The position numbers were made by a program, and so were the translations under genes. Below, one piece after another: positions 17,415-25,269 of a stretch of 64,000 bases of DNA. Source of the DNA: CBDCCV01 sp965215025. Its GTDB lineage: Bacteria > Bacteroidota > Rhodothermia > Rhodothermales > Salinibacteraceae. The notes beneath the pieces are model-generated. The model did not search any database. It was not told the DNA's origin and worked only from the letters and a program-made list of their open reading frames with translations. The stretch's first letter is position 1, and each line of letters opens with the position of its first letter. The stretch is from contig CBDCCV010000002.1 in assembly GCA_965215025.1 (NCBI GenBank), positions 434,001 through 498,000 of the forward strand, written 5' to 3'.

Positions 17415-18200
17415 ATGAGCCAGACGAAACGCAAGACGGCCCTCGTCACCGGCGCCTCGGGCGGCATCGGATACGAACTGAGCGTGCGCCTTGCGCAAGG
17501 CGGCTACGACCTGATCCTGGTCGCGCGCAGCGAGGACGCGCTCGCCCGGCACGCCGAGGCGCTTTCCGAGCGCTACGGCATCAGCGCACGCCCACTCGCG
17601 CAGGACTTGGCCGTGCCCGGCGCTGCGGAGGCCGTCGCCGAGGCCGTGCCGGAGCCGGTCGAGGTGCTCGTCAACAACGCCGGCTTTGGCGACTTCGGGC
17701 CGTTTGCCGAGAGCGAGGCCGAGCGGCAGCTCCGGATGATCCAGCTCAATGTCACGGCGCTCACGGCCCTCACGCGGCGCTTTCTGGATGGGATGACGCG
17801 GCGGCGGCGCGGGCGCATCCTCAACGTGGCCTCCACGGCGGCGTTCTTTCCGGGGCCGCTTATGGCCGTCTACTACGCCACCAAAGCGTACGTGCTCCAC
17901 TTCTCCGAAGCGCTCGCCGAGGAGCTGCGCGGGAGCGGCGTCACCGTAACGGCCCTCTGCCCCGGCCCCACGGAAACCAGCTTCCAGGAGCGCGCCCAGA
18001 TGGAGCGGTCGAAGCTCGTCCAAAGCGGCCTCATGGACGCCGCCGCCGTGGCCGAGGCCGGCTACAAGGGGCTGATGGCCGGCGCGCCGCTCGTCATCCC
18101 CGGCTGGCAGAACAAGGTGCTCGTGCAGAGCGCGCGCCTCTTGCCGCGCCGCGTGGTGCCGCCGCTCATCCGCCGCGTGCAGGAGGAGCGCAAGGCGTAA
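17415..18200 (+). CDS. SDR family oxidoreductase (DltE/YqjQ-like)
   Basis: The 261-residue product starts at ATG 17415, preceded by AGGAG. It has TGASGGIG (12-19), [12 protein letters not shown], and the catalytic motif YYATK with Tyr153 and Lys157. The C-terminal part ([20 protein letters not shown], then [20 protein letters not shown]) is the signature of a subgroup of short-chain dehydrogenases annotated as DltE-like. In these the C-terminal helix is amphipathic and basic, and may touch the membrane. The cofactor is probably NADP(H), since basic residues follow the second beta strand ([16 protein letters not shown]). The substrate is unknown. The next gene, msrB, begins 85 bp downstream in the same direction. 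Confidence 0.9.
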   Translation: MSQTKRKTALVTGASGGIGYELSVRLAQGGYDLILVARSEDALARHAEALSERYGISARPLAQDLAVPGAAEAVAEAVPEPVEVLVNNAGFGDFGPFAESEAERQLRMIQLNVTALTALTRRFLDGMTRRRRGRILNVASTAAFFPGPLMAVYYATKAYVLHFSEALAEELRGSGVTVTALCPGPTETSFQERAQMERSKLVQSGLMDAAAVAEAGYKGLMAGAPLVIPGWQNKVLVQSARLLPRRVVPPLIRRVQEERKA

Positions 18201-18285
18201 CGCAGGGGAACGCTGTGCCGCGTCCATCGGTCTAAAAACCACGCCTTCGCGGACCCACTTCTGCCTCAAAAGCCGAGACCCGTTT

Positions 18286-18723
18286 ATGCCGACGCCGAAG
18301 AAGACCGACGCCGAGTACAAGAAAGAGCTGACGCCGGACCAGTACCGCATCACGCGCGAGAAGGGCACCGAGCGTGCCTTCACCGGCGCGTACTACGACA
18401 CCAAAGACGAGGGCATGTACCGCTGCGTCTGCTGCGGGCAGCCGCTCTTCTCCTCCCAAGCGAAATACGACTCCGGCTCGGGCTGGCCGAGCTTTTACGC
18501 GCCCGTCGATGAGGAGCACGTCGCCACCGAGGAGGACCGCAGCCTGTTCATGAAGCGCACGGAGGTCCTCTGCGCCAACTGCGAGGCGCACCTCGGCCAC
18601 GTCTTCCCCGACGGCCCGGAGCCTACGGGCCAGCGCTACTGCATCAACTCCGCCGCGCTCGATTTCGAGGCCGGCGCCGAGGCCGCCAAGCAAGGGCAGG
18701 GCGCCGCGGAGGACGCTGCGTGA
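18286..18723 (+). CDS. msrB: Peptide-methionine (R)-S-oxide reductase MsrB
   Basis: The 145-residue product reduces methionine-R-sulfoxide in oxidised proteins with thioredoxin as electron donor. It shows the structural zinc site as two CxxC pairs (Cys47/Cys50 in [10 protein letters not shown] and Cys96/Cys99 in [13 protein letters not shown]), the substrate motif SGSGWPSF and the catalytic Cys119 in [13 protein letters not shown]. An extra Cys49 lies between the first pair. There is no signal peptide, so the enzyme is cytosolic. The last 20 residues are an Ala/Glu/Gly-rich tail. The stop is followed after 44 bp by the start of a small lipoprotein gene in the same direction. An MsrA partner is not present in the window. 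Confidence 0.97.
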   Translation: MPTPKKTDAEYKKELTPDQYRITREKGTERAFTGAYYDTKDEGMYRCVCCGQPLFSSQAKYDSGSGWPSFYAPVDEEHVATEEDRSLFMKRTEVLCANCEAHLGHVFPDGPEPTGQRYCINSAALDFEAGAEAAKQGQGAAEDAA

Positions 18724-18767
18724 GCCGCGCCCCCTCTCCAAAGAAAGCCAACCCCCCGCGCAGGCGT

Positions 18768-19223
18768 ATGAAGACGTGGAGCGTGGCTGCCGCCTTGCTC
18801 GTTTCGGCGGCAGCGCTGGGCGGATGCCACAAGATGGAGCCGGCGCCGTGCGACGGCGAGGACCGCGCGCCGCAGCGGCCGCTCGTCCAGGACCTAAGCG
18901 CCGCCGTGCGCGACTCCATCGTTCATGTGTTCGAGCAGAAGAACCGCGTCGAGCGCGCGCTCCTTGAACAGACGGGGTGCCACTTCCGCGCCACGCTTTA
19001 CGTGGACGGCTTCGCTTCGAGGACGTACGCGCGCGCGCAGGCCGAAGAACTCGTCCACCTGCTCAAGGAGAACGCCCCCGGCGAGACGCAGCCGCTCGCT
19101 ACGGGCATCGGGACGGGGCTGTACGACTACGTGGTCAGCGTGCACCGGCAGGAGGCCGACCCGCGCCAGCCGCTCGTGCGCGCCGTGAAGCACTACGATG
19201 AGGACCGGCTCTTCTGGAACTGA
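18768..19223 (+). CDS. Small lipoprotein of unknown function
   Basis: From ATG 18768 the 151-residue product has a lipoprotein signal peptide (MKTWSVAAALLVSAAALGGC) with the acylated Cys at residue 20. An earlier GTG at 18720 would add 16 basic residues and overlap the msrB stop, but the lipobox position favours 18768. The mature part holds a conserved-looking core (RDSIVHVFEQKNRVERALLE, then ASRTYARAQAEELVHLLKEN) and ends with a beta-rich GIGTGLYDYVVSVHRQE segment. I do not recognise the family. It lies downstream of msrB and upstream of a clear terminator, so the two are probably one transcript, perhaps an envelope oxidative-stress unit; that is inference. Confidence 0.75.
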   Translation: MKTWSVAAALLVSAAALGGCHKMEPAPCDGEDRAPQRPLVQDLSAAVRDSIVHVFEQKNRVERALLEQTGCHFRATLYVDGFASRTYARAQAEELVHLLKENAPGETQPLATGIGTGLYDYVVSVHRQEADPRQPLVRAVKHYDEDRLFWN

Positions 19224-19251
19224 CGGCCTCGTGTGGGTGAGCCGGATAAGA

Positions 19252-19288
19252 AAGGCGGCTCCGCTTACAAGCAGAGCCGCCTTCTTTT
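19252..19288 (+). terminator. Intrinsic terminator of the msrB-lipoprotein unit
   Basis: AAGGCGGCTC (19252-19261) pairs perfectly with GAGCCGCCTT (19274-19283) around a 12-base loop and is followed by CTTTTTC. It lies 29 bp after the lipoprotein stop. Confidence 0.85.
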
Positions 19289-19349
19289 TCTCAAGCGGTA
19301 AGCAGATGCGCTTTTTCAGGCGCGCCAGGCGTAGGACGCACGCAGGCGG

Positions 19350-20438
19350 CTACTCGCGCCGGACGGCGGAGGAGGCGGGCAGGTCCTTCGGCGCGCCGGC
19401 GGCGCCCCCGGCGGCGGAGGCGATGGCACCGATGAGCATAGCGAAGAACGCCACGTAGCCCACCGTGGAGAGCGTGTCGGCGGCGCGCCCGCTCACGCGT
19501 ACGGCCGTCTGCCGCACGGAATCGACGGCGGTGCTCACGCGCTCGCGCACGCGCCGGTAGCGCTGCTCGTACTGCTCCACGGTGCGGCGCGCCTCGGCCT
19601 CGCTCATGTCCGTGTTGGCCACCATGATGTTGACGACGTTCTGGCGGTCGGCCTCGCGGCCGGTTTCAAGCAGTTCCTCGAGGGCGCGGTCCAGGTCCTG
19701 CTGTGCGCTGGCGGGCGTGCGGGCCACGTCGCCGGCCTCGGCTTGGAGCGTGTCCACGGTTTGAGCTACATCGTCGCGCAGGCCGGACTGCCGCAGAAGC
19801 TGCCGGGCCTCCTGCTGAATGTCGCTGAGGGTGACGCCCTGCTCACGCAACGCCTCGCGCGCCTCGGGCGCCACGGCGGCCACGCCCTGCCCGGCCAGGT
19901 CCAGCCCCTGCCCCACGATGCCGGTCACGCCGCTGATAACGGTGCCCACCGCCGAGGTGAGAAGATAGAGGCTCAGCAGCGTGGCTAGCCCCCACGCCAC
20001 AAACCCGTGCAAGGCTCCGTCGAGGCGTCGCGGCAGGCCGGCCATCCGCCCGGCAATCCATCCGCCGATAAAGAGCGAGATCAGCGTGACGAGCACGAGC
20101 CAAATGATCGTCCCCGTGCCAAGGCCCGAGAACGGGTTCGCCTCCTGCGCCGGGTCAATGGCGCTCAGGCCGAAGCCCATCCCCAAGAGGTTCAGCATCA
20201 GCTGCACGACGATGGCCACCACCGTGCCGGCGATGATGGCGCCCCACGAGATCCGCCGAATCGCCGCCGGAAGAAAGCCGCGGTCATCGTCGTGATGCAC
20301 ACGCTCGCGGCGCACGGGGCGGTCGCGGTCGTAGGACCCTACCACGCGGTCGCCTTCGGGGACGGGGTCGCTGCGGCGGCGCTCGTAGTCGGGGTCGCGG
20401 CGCTCGTAATCGTCTTCTCTGCGGATATCATCGGCCAT
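19350..20438 (-). CDS. Multi-pass membrane protein with coiled-coil insert (YrzE/PhnA-like)
   Basis: Starting at ATG 20438, the 362-residue product begins with a highly charged Arg/Asp tract (DDYERRDPDYERRRSDPVPE). Two transmembrane helices follow (WGAIIAGTVVAIVVQLMLNL and IIWLVLVTLISLFIGGWIAG), then a third (LATLLSLYLLTSAVGTVISG), a soluble coiled-coil of about 120 residues rich in Glu/Arg/Gln, and a final helix (VGYVAFFAMLIGAIASAAGG). The WGAIIAGTVVA start and the LLNLLGMGFG element recall a family annotated as YrzE or PhnA-like, of unknown function. It is divergent from the LEA-like/holin/DUF3618 operon, and all four share membrane anchors and charged low-complexity parts, suggesting a common envelope-related role. 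The open frame extends upstream to 20570, but that part looks non-coding. Confidence 0.7.
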   Translation of the reverse strand: MADDIRREDDYERRDPDYERRRSDPVPEGDRVVGSYDRDRPVRRERVHHDDDRGFLPAAIRRISWGAIIAGTVVAIVVQLMLNLLGMGFGLSAIDPAQEANPFSGLGTGTIIWLVLVTLISLFIGGWIAGRMAGLPRRLDGALHGFVAWGLATLLSLYLLTSAVGTVISGVTGIVGQGLDLAGQGVAAVAPEAREALREQGVTLSDIQQEARQLLRQSGLRDDVAQTVDTLQAEAGDVARTPASAQQDLDRALEELLETGREADRQNVVNIMVANTDMSEAEARRTVEQYEQRYRRVRERVSTAVDSVRQTAVRVSGRAADTLSTVGYVAFFAMLIGAIASAAGGAAGAPKDLPASSAVRRE

Positions 20439-20790
20439 GAGAAAGCGGAGGTCAGTTCTGTATGTGAGCCGGATGTGGCGTGCCAAAATCCGTGGTGCGG
20501 AAGGCAGCGCCCACAGTTTTCGGAGAGGGGCAAAGGATGGCGAAGGCGGCGTGGCGAAGCAAGAATGCACTCTGACAAAGCTGTAACGTCGATAGAATAT
20601 TGCACCCCATTCACCTGCGCGAGAACCTGCTCAGTCCGCGATTACGCTTTTGTTGCATTGCGTTCGCCATATGGTTACATGCGCTAAGTGCATTCCGGCC
20701 AGCTATTCAGAATCTTCCTTCACAAGACCAAACGAGGGCAGCGCCGTGCTGCACGCCATCATCGCATTCACGACAAGGACACGCGAACCT
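20439..20790. other. Divergent intergenic region of 352 bp
   Basis: No gene is seen. The region is lower in G+C than its surroundings (around 20580-20760) and should hold promoters for both flanking units. A weak sigma-70-like candidate on the plus strand is CTGACA (20572-20577) with TAGAAT (20593-20598) at a short 15-base spacing. No hairpin or operator repeat stands out. Confidence 0.5.
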
Positions 20791-21531
20791 ATGGCTTCAG
20801 GAGAACAGTCAAGCACCGAAAAGGCAAAGCGGAAGGCGGAGAACGCCTCTGCCGAAGCGAAGAAAACGGCAGGCGACCTTGCCGACCAAGCCAAAGACCA
20901 GGCGCGCAGCCAGGCCGAGCAGCAGAAATCGCGCGCTTCGGAAACGCTCGAAGGCGTGGCCGACGCGGTCCGCCAGACGGGCAAGAACCTGCGCGAGAAG
21001 GACCAAAGCTCCGTCGCCCGCTACGTCGAGGACGCGGCGGGGCGGATTGATAACCTGGCGGGCTACCTGCGCGACCGCTCGCCGGACGAGCTTTTGCATG
21101 AGGCGCAACGCTTTGCGCGGCGCGACCCGGCGCTCTTCTTGAGCGGGGCGTTTGCGCTGGGCGTCCTGGGCGCGCGCTTCTTTAAAAGCTCCAGCTCAGG
21201 AGGCTACTCCAGCGGAGGCTACTCCCGAGGGAGCTACGCCCGTGGGAGCTATTCCAGCGGCTCACGCGGCTCCTACGGCGAGTCGTCCTACGCCCGCGAG
21301 CGGACGCGCACGGGCGGCGAGTCCTCTTTTGACGAGGGCCGCACCCTTGGCGCCGGAAGCGCCAGCCCGCGCACCTACGGCGGGCAGGAGAAGCGCGAGG
21401 AAAGCCGCACCCAAACGGGGCGCACCTCTTCTTCTTCGCCGACCTCCGGCACGTCCGGCTCCGCCACGTCCGGTACCACCGGCACTTCCTCCGCGCCAGC
21501 GCGCTCACAGAGCAAAGAGGACGACAAATAA
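20791..21531 (+). CDS. LEA-like, membrane-anchored low-complexity protein
   Basis: The 246-residue product starts at ATG 20791. Residues 1-75 are Ala/Lys/Glu/Gln-rich helical repeats (SSTEKAKRKAENASAEAKKT, then DLADQAKDQARSQAEQQKSR) like group-3 LEA proteins. A short segment DELLHEAQRFARRDPALF leads to one transmembrane helix (FLSGAFALGVLGARFF). After it comes a Ser/Gly/Tyr/Arg-rich disordered tail with near-repeats of GGYSSGGYSRGSYARGSYSS, ending in a Ser/Thr/Gly-rich stretch. The arrangement resembles bacterial stress proteins of the YtxH/ElaB kind. It is first in a three-gene operon; the next gene begins 2 bp after its stop. Function unknown; a desiccation or osmotic role is a guess from composition. 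Confidence 0.72.
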   Translation: MASGEQSSTEKAKRKAENASAEAKKTAGDLADQAKDQARSQAEQQKSRASETLEGVADAVRQTGKNLREKDQSSVARYVEDAAGRIDNLAGYLRDRSPDELLHEAQRFARRDPALFLSGAFALGVLGARFFKSSSSGGYSSGGYSRGSYARGSYSSGSRGSYGESSYARERTRTGGESSFDEGRTLGAGSASPRTYGGQEKREESRTQTGRTSSSSPTSGTSGSATSGTTGTSSAPARSQSKEDDK

Positions 21532-21533
21532 CG

Positions 21534-22175
21534 ATGCCACCCGAAGACCGCATTCCCCCCGGCGAGCCTCGCCCTGACGAGCCGCGCCCTGAAGGGCCGC
21601 CTCCGCGAAGAAGACGGCCGCCGCACCCTGAAGACCTACCCCCCGGCGACGCTTACGTCAGGCGGTACGACGATCCGCGCGGGCCGTCCGATGAGCGTTC
21701 GCTCGTTGACTTGCTCAGCGAGCTTACGTCCGAGACGAGCGCGCTCGTGCGCCAGGAACTCAACCTCGTCCAGACCGAGGTGAGTGAGAAGGCCTCGGAG
21801 GCGCGCCGCGAGGTGAGCCAGAAGGCCTCCGAAGCCGGCAAGGACGTCGCCTACGTGGGCCTCGGCGGGGCGGTGGCCTACGCCGGCCTCATCGTCCTGC
21901 TCTTTGGCCTGGCGCTCCTGCTCGGCCTTTTGATGCCGGAGTGGCTGGCGTTCCTGATCGTGGGCGTGGCCGTGGCGCTCATCGGTTACGCGCTTCTGCA
22001 ATCGGGGCTGTCGGGGCTGCGCAAGATCGACTACAGCCTCTCGACGGACTTCACCTTGTCGAAAACCAAAGAATCACTACGCGAGGATAAGCAATGGATG
22101 AAAGAGGAAGCGCGCGAGATCAAGGCCGGCGAGACCGGGACGAAGCCGAGCGAGAGGCGTCCGGAGATCCGGTAG
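21534..22175 (+). CDS. Phage holin family protein (holin-X, DUF1469 type)
   Basis: The 213-residue product has a Pro/Arg-rich N-terminal 45 residues and a conserved amphipathic helix (RSLVDLLSELTSETSALVRQ, ELNLVQTEVSEKASEARREV). Two transmembrane helices follow (AYAGLIVLLFGLALLLGLLM and LAFLIVGVAVALIGYALLQS). This matches the Actinobacteria-type holin-X family, which despite its name is usually chromosomal, found next to DUF3618 and YtxH-like genes, and not linked to lysis. The same neighbourhood is seen here: the DUF3618 gene overlaps its 3' end. The C-terminal 40 residues are charged. It is probably an inner-membrane protein with an envelope-stress role, as inferred from the neighbours. Confidence 0.85.
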   Translation: MPPEDRIPPGEPRPDEPRPEGPPPRRRRPPHPEDLPPGDAYVRRYDDPRGPSDERSLVDLLSELTSETSALVRQELNLVQTEVSEKASEARREVSQKASEAGKDVAYVGLGGAVAYAGLIVLLFGLALLLGLLMPEWLAFLIVGVAVALIGYALLQSGLSGLRKIDYSLSTDFTLSKTKESLREDKQWMKEEAREIKAGETGTKPSERRPEIR

Positions 22176-23368
22176 CGCGCCGCGAGGCGTCCGCCGGCTC
22201 CGGCGCAAAGGACCGCGGCCTCGAAGCGCAGCGCCGCGTCGCCGATCAGCAGCGCCAATACAAAAGCTCTGAAGAGATCGAGCGCGACATCGCTCGTACC
22301 CGTGCTGACATGGACGAAACCGTCAGCGAGATTCAACGGCGCCTACGCCCGGAGCGCCTCCGGCGCCAAGCGCAGTCCGCCGTCCGAGAAACCGTTCGAG
22401 ACACCGCCCAGGAGGCCCGCAGCCGTATGTTCGACACGATCCGCGAAAACCCCATCCCGTCCATCCTCGCCGGGCTGAGCCTCGGCTACCTCTTCACGCA
22501 AGGCGGCTCCTCAAGCCGTATGCACCGCGAGTACCGCGAGGCGCGCCGCCGGCGCCCCTACGGCCGCCAGCAGTCGTACTACTACGAGGACGACTACGAC
22601 GACTACGGCTACGACGACGATTACTACTACGACGAGCCGCGCTACCGCTCCCGAGGCGGCGGCGCCCGCTACGCCGAAGAGTACGAGTCCGACCCGTACA
22701 CGTACGAGGAGCGCCGCTACCGCACCGGCGACGAGCCGGCGTACTACGGCGAGTACGACGACGACGACAGCCGCCGCTCGGCCGGCGAGCGGGCCGGCGA
22801 GGCGGCCGACCAAGCCCGCGAGACGGCGCAGCAGTACGGGCGGCAGGCGCAGGAGCAGGCGCAACGCTACCGCCGGAAGGCCCGCCGCCAAACCCGCCGG
22901 GCGGCTAACCAGCTTGAAGAAGCGATGGACAACAACCCGTTGGCCGTCGGCGCGGCTACGCTTGCCCTGGGCGCCTTCGTGGGCGCGCTTCTGCCGAGCA
23001 CGCGCAAGGAGAACGAGCTGATGGGGCCGGCGCGCGACCGCGTGGTGCGCCAAGCCCGCGATGCCGCCGAGGAGAAGGTGGACCAAGCCAAGCGCGTCGC
23101 TCAAAAGACCGCCGACGAGGCCAAGGACAAGGCCAAGGACGTCGCGGATACGGCCAAGCAGGAAGCCAAGAAAGAGGACCTCGACAAGAAGCCGAAGTCG
23201 GCCACCACGCTGGGCAGCGGCTCCTCGTCTTCAGGGAGCAGCGGCTCCTCGTCGGGGCGCTCCTCTTCCGGGTCCTCCTCCAGCGGCTCTTCTTCCGGGA
23301 GTTCTTCTTCCGGCAGTTCCTCTTCTGGAAGCTCGAAGACGTCCGGGTCAGGCTCCTCCAACTCCTGA
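22094..23368 (+). CDS. DUF3618 domain protein with long acidic/tyrosine and Ser/Gly low-complexity regions
   Basis: The 424-residue product overlaps the holin gene by 82 bp; the ATG at 22094 has a GAGG ribosome site 7 bases upstream. The DUF3618 motif reads SSEEIERDIARTRADMDETV (about 57-76), followed by a first membrane-like helix (NPIPSILAGLSLGYLFTQGG). Next comes a Tyr/Asp-rich stretch (YYYEDDYDDYGYDDDYYYDE), then an Arg/Gln helix region, a second hydrophobic segment (NPLAVGAATLALGAFVGALL), Lys/Ala/Asp LEA-like repeats (KTADEAKDKAKDVADTAKQE) and a Ser/Gly tail. Most of the chain should be disordered. Partner genes upstream share anchors and composition. The family function is unknown. An internal ATG at 22309 lies within the DUF3618 motif and is less likely to be the start. 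Confidence 0.75.
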   Translation: MDERGSARDQGRRDRDEAEREASGDPVARREASAGSGAKDRGLEAQRRVADQQRQYKSSEEIERDIARTRADMDETVSEIQRRLRPERLRRQAQSAVRETVRDTAQEARSRMFDTIRENPIPSILAGLSLGYLFTQGGSSSRMHREYREARRRRPYGRQQSYYYEDDYDDYGYDDDYYYDEPRYRSRGGGARYAEEYESDPYTYEERRYRTGDEPAYYGEYDDDDSRRSAGERAGEAADQARETAQQYGRQAQEQAQRYRRKARRQTRRAANQLEEAMDNNPLAVGAATLALGAFVGALLPSTRKENELMGPARDRVVRQARDAAEEKVDQAKRVAQKTADEAKDKAKDVADTAKQEAKKEDLDKKPKSATTLGSGSSSSGSSGSSSGRSSSGSSSSGSSSGSSSSGSSSSGSSKTSGSGSSNS

Positions 23369-23406
23369 CGCCGCGCCACGTCTTTCCTCACCCTAAGCCA
23401 GTCAGT

Positions 23407-23441
23407 CAGGCTGCTCTTCTAAAGGAAGGGCAGCCTGCTTT
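23407..23441 (+). terminator. Probable terminator of the DUF3618 operon
   Basis: CAGGCTGC (23407-23414) pairs with GCAGCCTG (23430-23437), with further partial pairing of CTTC and GAAG inside, followed by CTTTC. It lies 39 bp after the DUF3618 stop. The T-tract is short, so the assignment is moderate. Confidence 0.55.
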
Positions 23442-23478
23442 CATGTGGGCATTCCCTTCTGCAGAAACCACTGCTTCC

Positions 23479-23871
23479 ATGCGCCTCGCCTCTTCGGTCT
23501 TGCTCCTCGCGCTTCTCGTCTTCGCCGTGGCGGCGTGCGACTCCTCAGACCCTGATGACGAGGAGGCCACCGTCGAGATCGAGACGCTCGAAGAAGGCGA
23601 CGGCGCGGAAGCCACGGTCAGCAGCACCGTCACCGTGGACTACGAAGGGCGTCTCGAAAACGGCACAGTCTTCGACGAGGGGCAGGGGGTGACGTTCGCA
23701 CTCAGCGAGGTCATCCCCGGCTTCCGGCGAGGCATCGTGGGGATGCGCGTGGGTGGGCGGCGGCGCATCACCATTCCGCCCGAGCTGGCGTACGGGTCCA
23801 GCGGCAGGGGAGACGTCATCCCGCCGAACGCCACGCTCGTCTTCGACGTCACGCTGCTGGCCGTCGAGTAG
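23479..23871 (+). CDS. FKBP-type peptidyl-prolyl isomerase lipoprotein
   Basis: From ATG 23479 the 130-residue product has a lipoprotein signal peptide (MRLASSVLLLALLVFAVAAC, Cys20), a short acidic linker and one FKBP domain. The FKBP pattern is clear: VTVDYEGRLENGTVFDEGQG, then EVIPGFRRGIVGMRVGGRRR, ITIPPELAYGSSGRGD, VIPPNATLVFDVTLLAVE. It would accelerate proline isomerisation of exported proteins at the periplasmic membrane face. At one FKBP domain it is compact; several aromatic active-site positions differ from human FKBP12, which is usual in bacterial lipoprotein members. An upstream ATG at 23443 would place charged residues before the signal and is less likely. It converges on hmgA with a shared terminator between. 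Confidence 0.92.
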   Translation: MRLASSVLLLALLVFAVAACDSSDPDDEEATVEIETLEEGDGAEATVSSTVTVDYEGRLENGTVFDEGQGVTFALSEVIPGFRRGIVGMRVGGRRRITIPPELAYGSSGRGDVIPPNATLVFDVTLLAVE

Positions 23872-23916
23872 GCGCAGGCTCGTCGCGCAGAGCGCAGAGC
23901 GCTTCGCAGGCGCAAG

Positions 23917-23950
23917 AAGGGCGCTTCCCGCACGACGGGGAAGCGCCCTT
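23917..23950. terminator. Bidirectional terminator between FKBP and hmgA
   Basis: AAGGGCGCTTCCCG (23917-23930) pairs with CGGGGAAGCGCCCTT (23936-23950) around a 5-base loop, with one bulged base. The stem is flanked by A/T-rich ends on both sides, so it can serve both convergent genes. Confidence 0.75.
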
Positions 23951-23977
23951 TGTCACGTTCGCAGCTTGAAGAAGGGA

Positions 23978-25186
23978 TCACGGCCGGGCCGGCTCCTGCA
24001 CCTGCCCGTCGCCACGGGCCTGACCGTACTCGGGCTGCCAGGAATAGGCGTACTCTCCGTCCTCAATGTCGAGGGCCGTTTTCGTGAGCCAGAGCGGGCG
24101 GAACGTGTCCACCATCACAGCCAGCTCCTCGGTGCCGCGCTTGCCGATGGAGCCTTCCACCGCGCCGGGGTGCGGCCCGTGTGGGATGCCGCCGGGGTGG
24201 AGTGTAAACGAGCCGCGCTCGACGCCGCGATGACTCATAAACTGCCCCTCGGCGTAGTACAAGACCTCGTCCGAGTCAATGTTCGAGTGGTTGTACGGCG
24301 CCGGAATGGCGTCCGGGTGGTAGTCGAAGAGGCGCGGCACGAATGAGCACACCACGTAGTTGTGCGCCTCGAACATCTGGTGCACGGGCGGCGGCTGGTG
24401 GATGCGCCCGGTGATCGGCTCGAAGTCGTGGATGGAGATGGCGTATGGGTACATGTGCCCGTCCCAGCCGACGACGTCGAAGGGGTGGTAGCGGTAGACG
24501 AAGCGGTGCAGCTTGCCGTGCTTCTTGATCCGCACCTCGAACTCGCCCTCTTCGTCGTGCGTCTGCAACTCCGTCGGCGGGCGGACGTCGCGCTCGTGGT
24601 ACGGGGAGTGCTCCAGGAGCTGCCCGAACTCGTTGCGGTAGCGCTTCGGGAAGCGGATCTCCGAACTCGACTCGATCACCAAGAGGCGCGGCTCCACATC
24701 GCCCGTGAAGCGCCACTTGTGCGTGATCGTGCGGGGGACGTGCACGTAGTCGCCCTGCGTGAACTCGACGGGGCCGAACATCGTCTCCAAGACGCCCTCG
24801 CCGTCATGGACGAAGACGAGTTCGTCGCACGAGGCGTTTTTGTAGAACGTCTCCATCTCGTCCGTCGGGCACGCGAGGGCGAGCTTCACGTCGGCGTTGC
24901 CCATGATGTACTGCCGGCCCGAGAGCCAGTCGCCGCCTTTTTCGATCTTCATCCCGTCGAGGAGGCGGTGGCGCAGGAAGTCCTTTTCGACGAACTCGAC
25001 GGCGTACGGGATCGGCTCCTCGATCCGTTCGACGAGCGTCGGCTCATGGATGTGGTAAGCGATGGAGGAGATGCCGTGGAACCCCTCGGCGCCGACGACC
25101 TCTTCGGTGTACAGCTCGCCGTCCGGACGGCGGAACTGGATGTGGCGCTTGTCAGGGACTTGGCCGAGTCTTGTGTAATAGGGCAT
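23978..25186 (-). CDS. hmgA: Homogentisate 1,2-dioxygenase
   Basis: The 402-residue product starts at ATG 25186 with PYYTRLGQVPDKRHIQFRRP, a start typical of Bacteroidota homogentisate dioxygenases. It opens the ring of homogentisate to maleylacetoacetate, using Fe(II) and O2. The cupin core carries the family's His/Glu cluster in YNHSNIDSDEVLYY and LHPGGIPHGPHPGAVE. Other conserved stretches are NADVKLALACPTDEMETFYK and HPFDVVGWDGHMYPYA. It lies downstream of hpd on the same strand (83-bp gap), so the two form a tyrosine/phenylalanine catabolic unit. The later steps (maleylacetoacetate isomerase, fumarylacetoacetase) are not in the window. The frame is open to 25261, but the extra residues are proline-rich and unlike the family. 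Confidence 0.94.
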   Translation of the reverse strand: MPYYTRLGQVPDKRHIQFRRPDGELYTEEVVGAEGFHGISSIAYHIHEPTLVERIEEPIPYAVEFVEKDFLRHRLLDGMKIEKGGDWLSGRQYIMGNADVKLALACPTDEMETFYKNASCDELVFVHDGEGVLETMFGPVEFTQGDYVHVPRTITHKWRFTGDVEPRLLVIESSSEIRFPKRYRNEFGQLLEHSPYHERDVRPPTELQTHDEEGEFEVRIKKHGKLHRFVYRYHPFDVVGWDGHMYPYAISIHDFEPITGRIHQPPPVHQMFEAHNYVVCSFVPRLFDYHPDAIPAPYNHSNIDSDEVLYYAEGQFMSHRGVERGSFTLHPGGIPHGPHPGAVEGSIGKRGTEELAVMVDTFRPLWLTKTALDIEDGEYAYSWQPEYGQARGDGQVQEPARP

Positions 25187-25269
25187 GGTTGAGTATGGGG
25201 GGTTGGGAGGGTGGGAGAGAGGCGGGGCGCAGGGGGGGTGCTTTCGCCCATACGTCCGCACTCACAAAT

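Noticed and set aside
21534..22175. Prophage lysis gene
   Set aside because: The holin-X family is usually chromosomal beside DUF3618; no phage structural, lysis or integrase genes are nearby.
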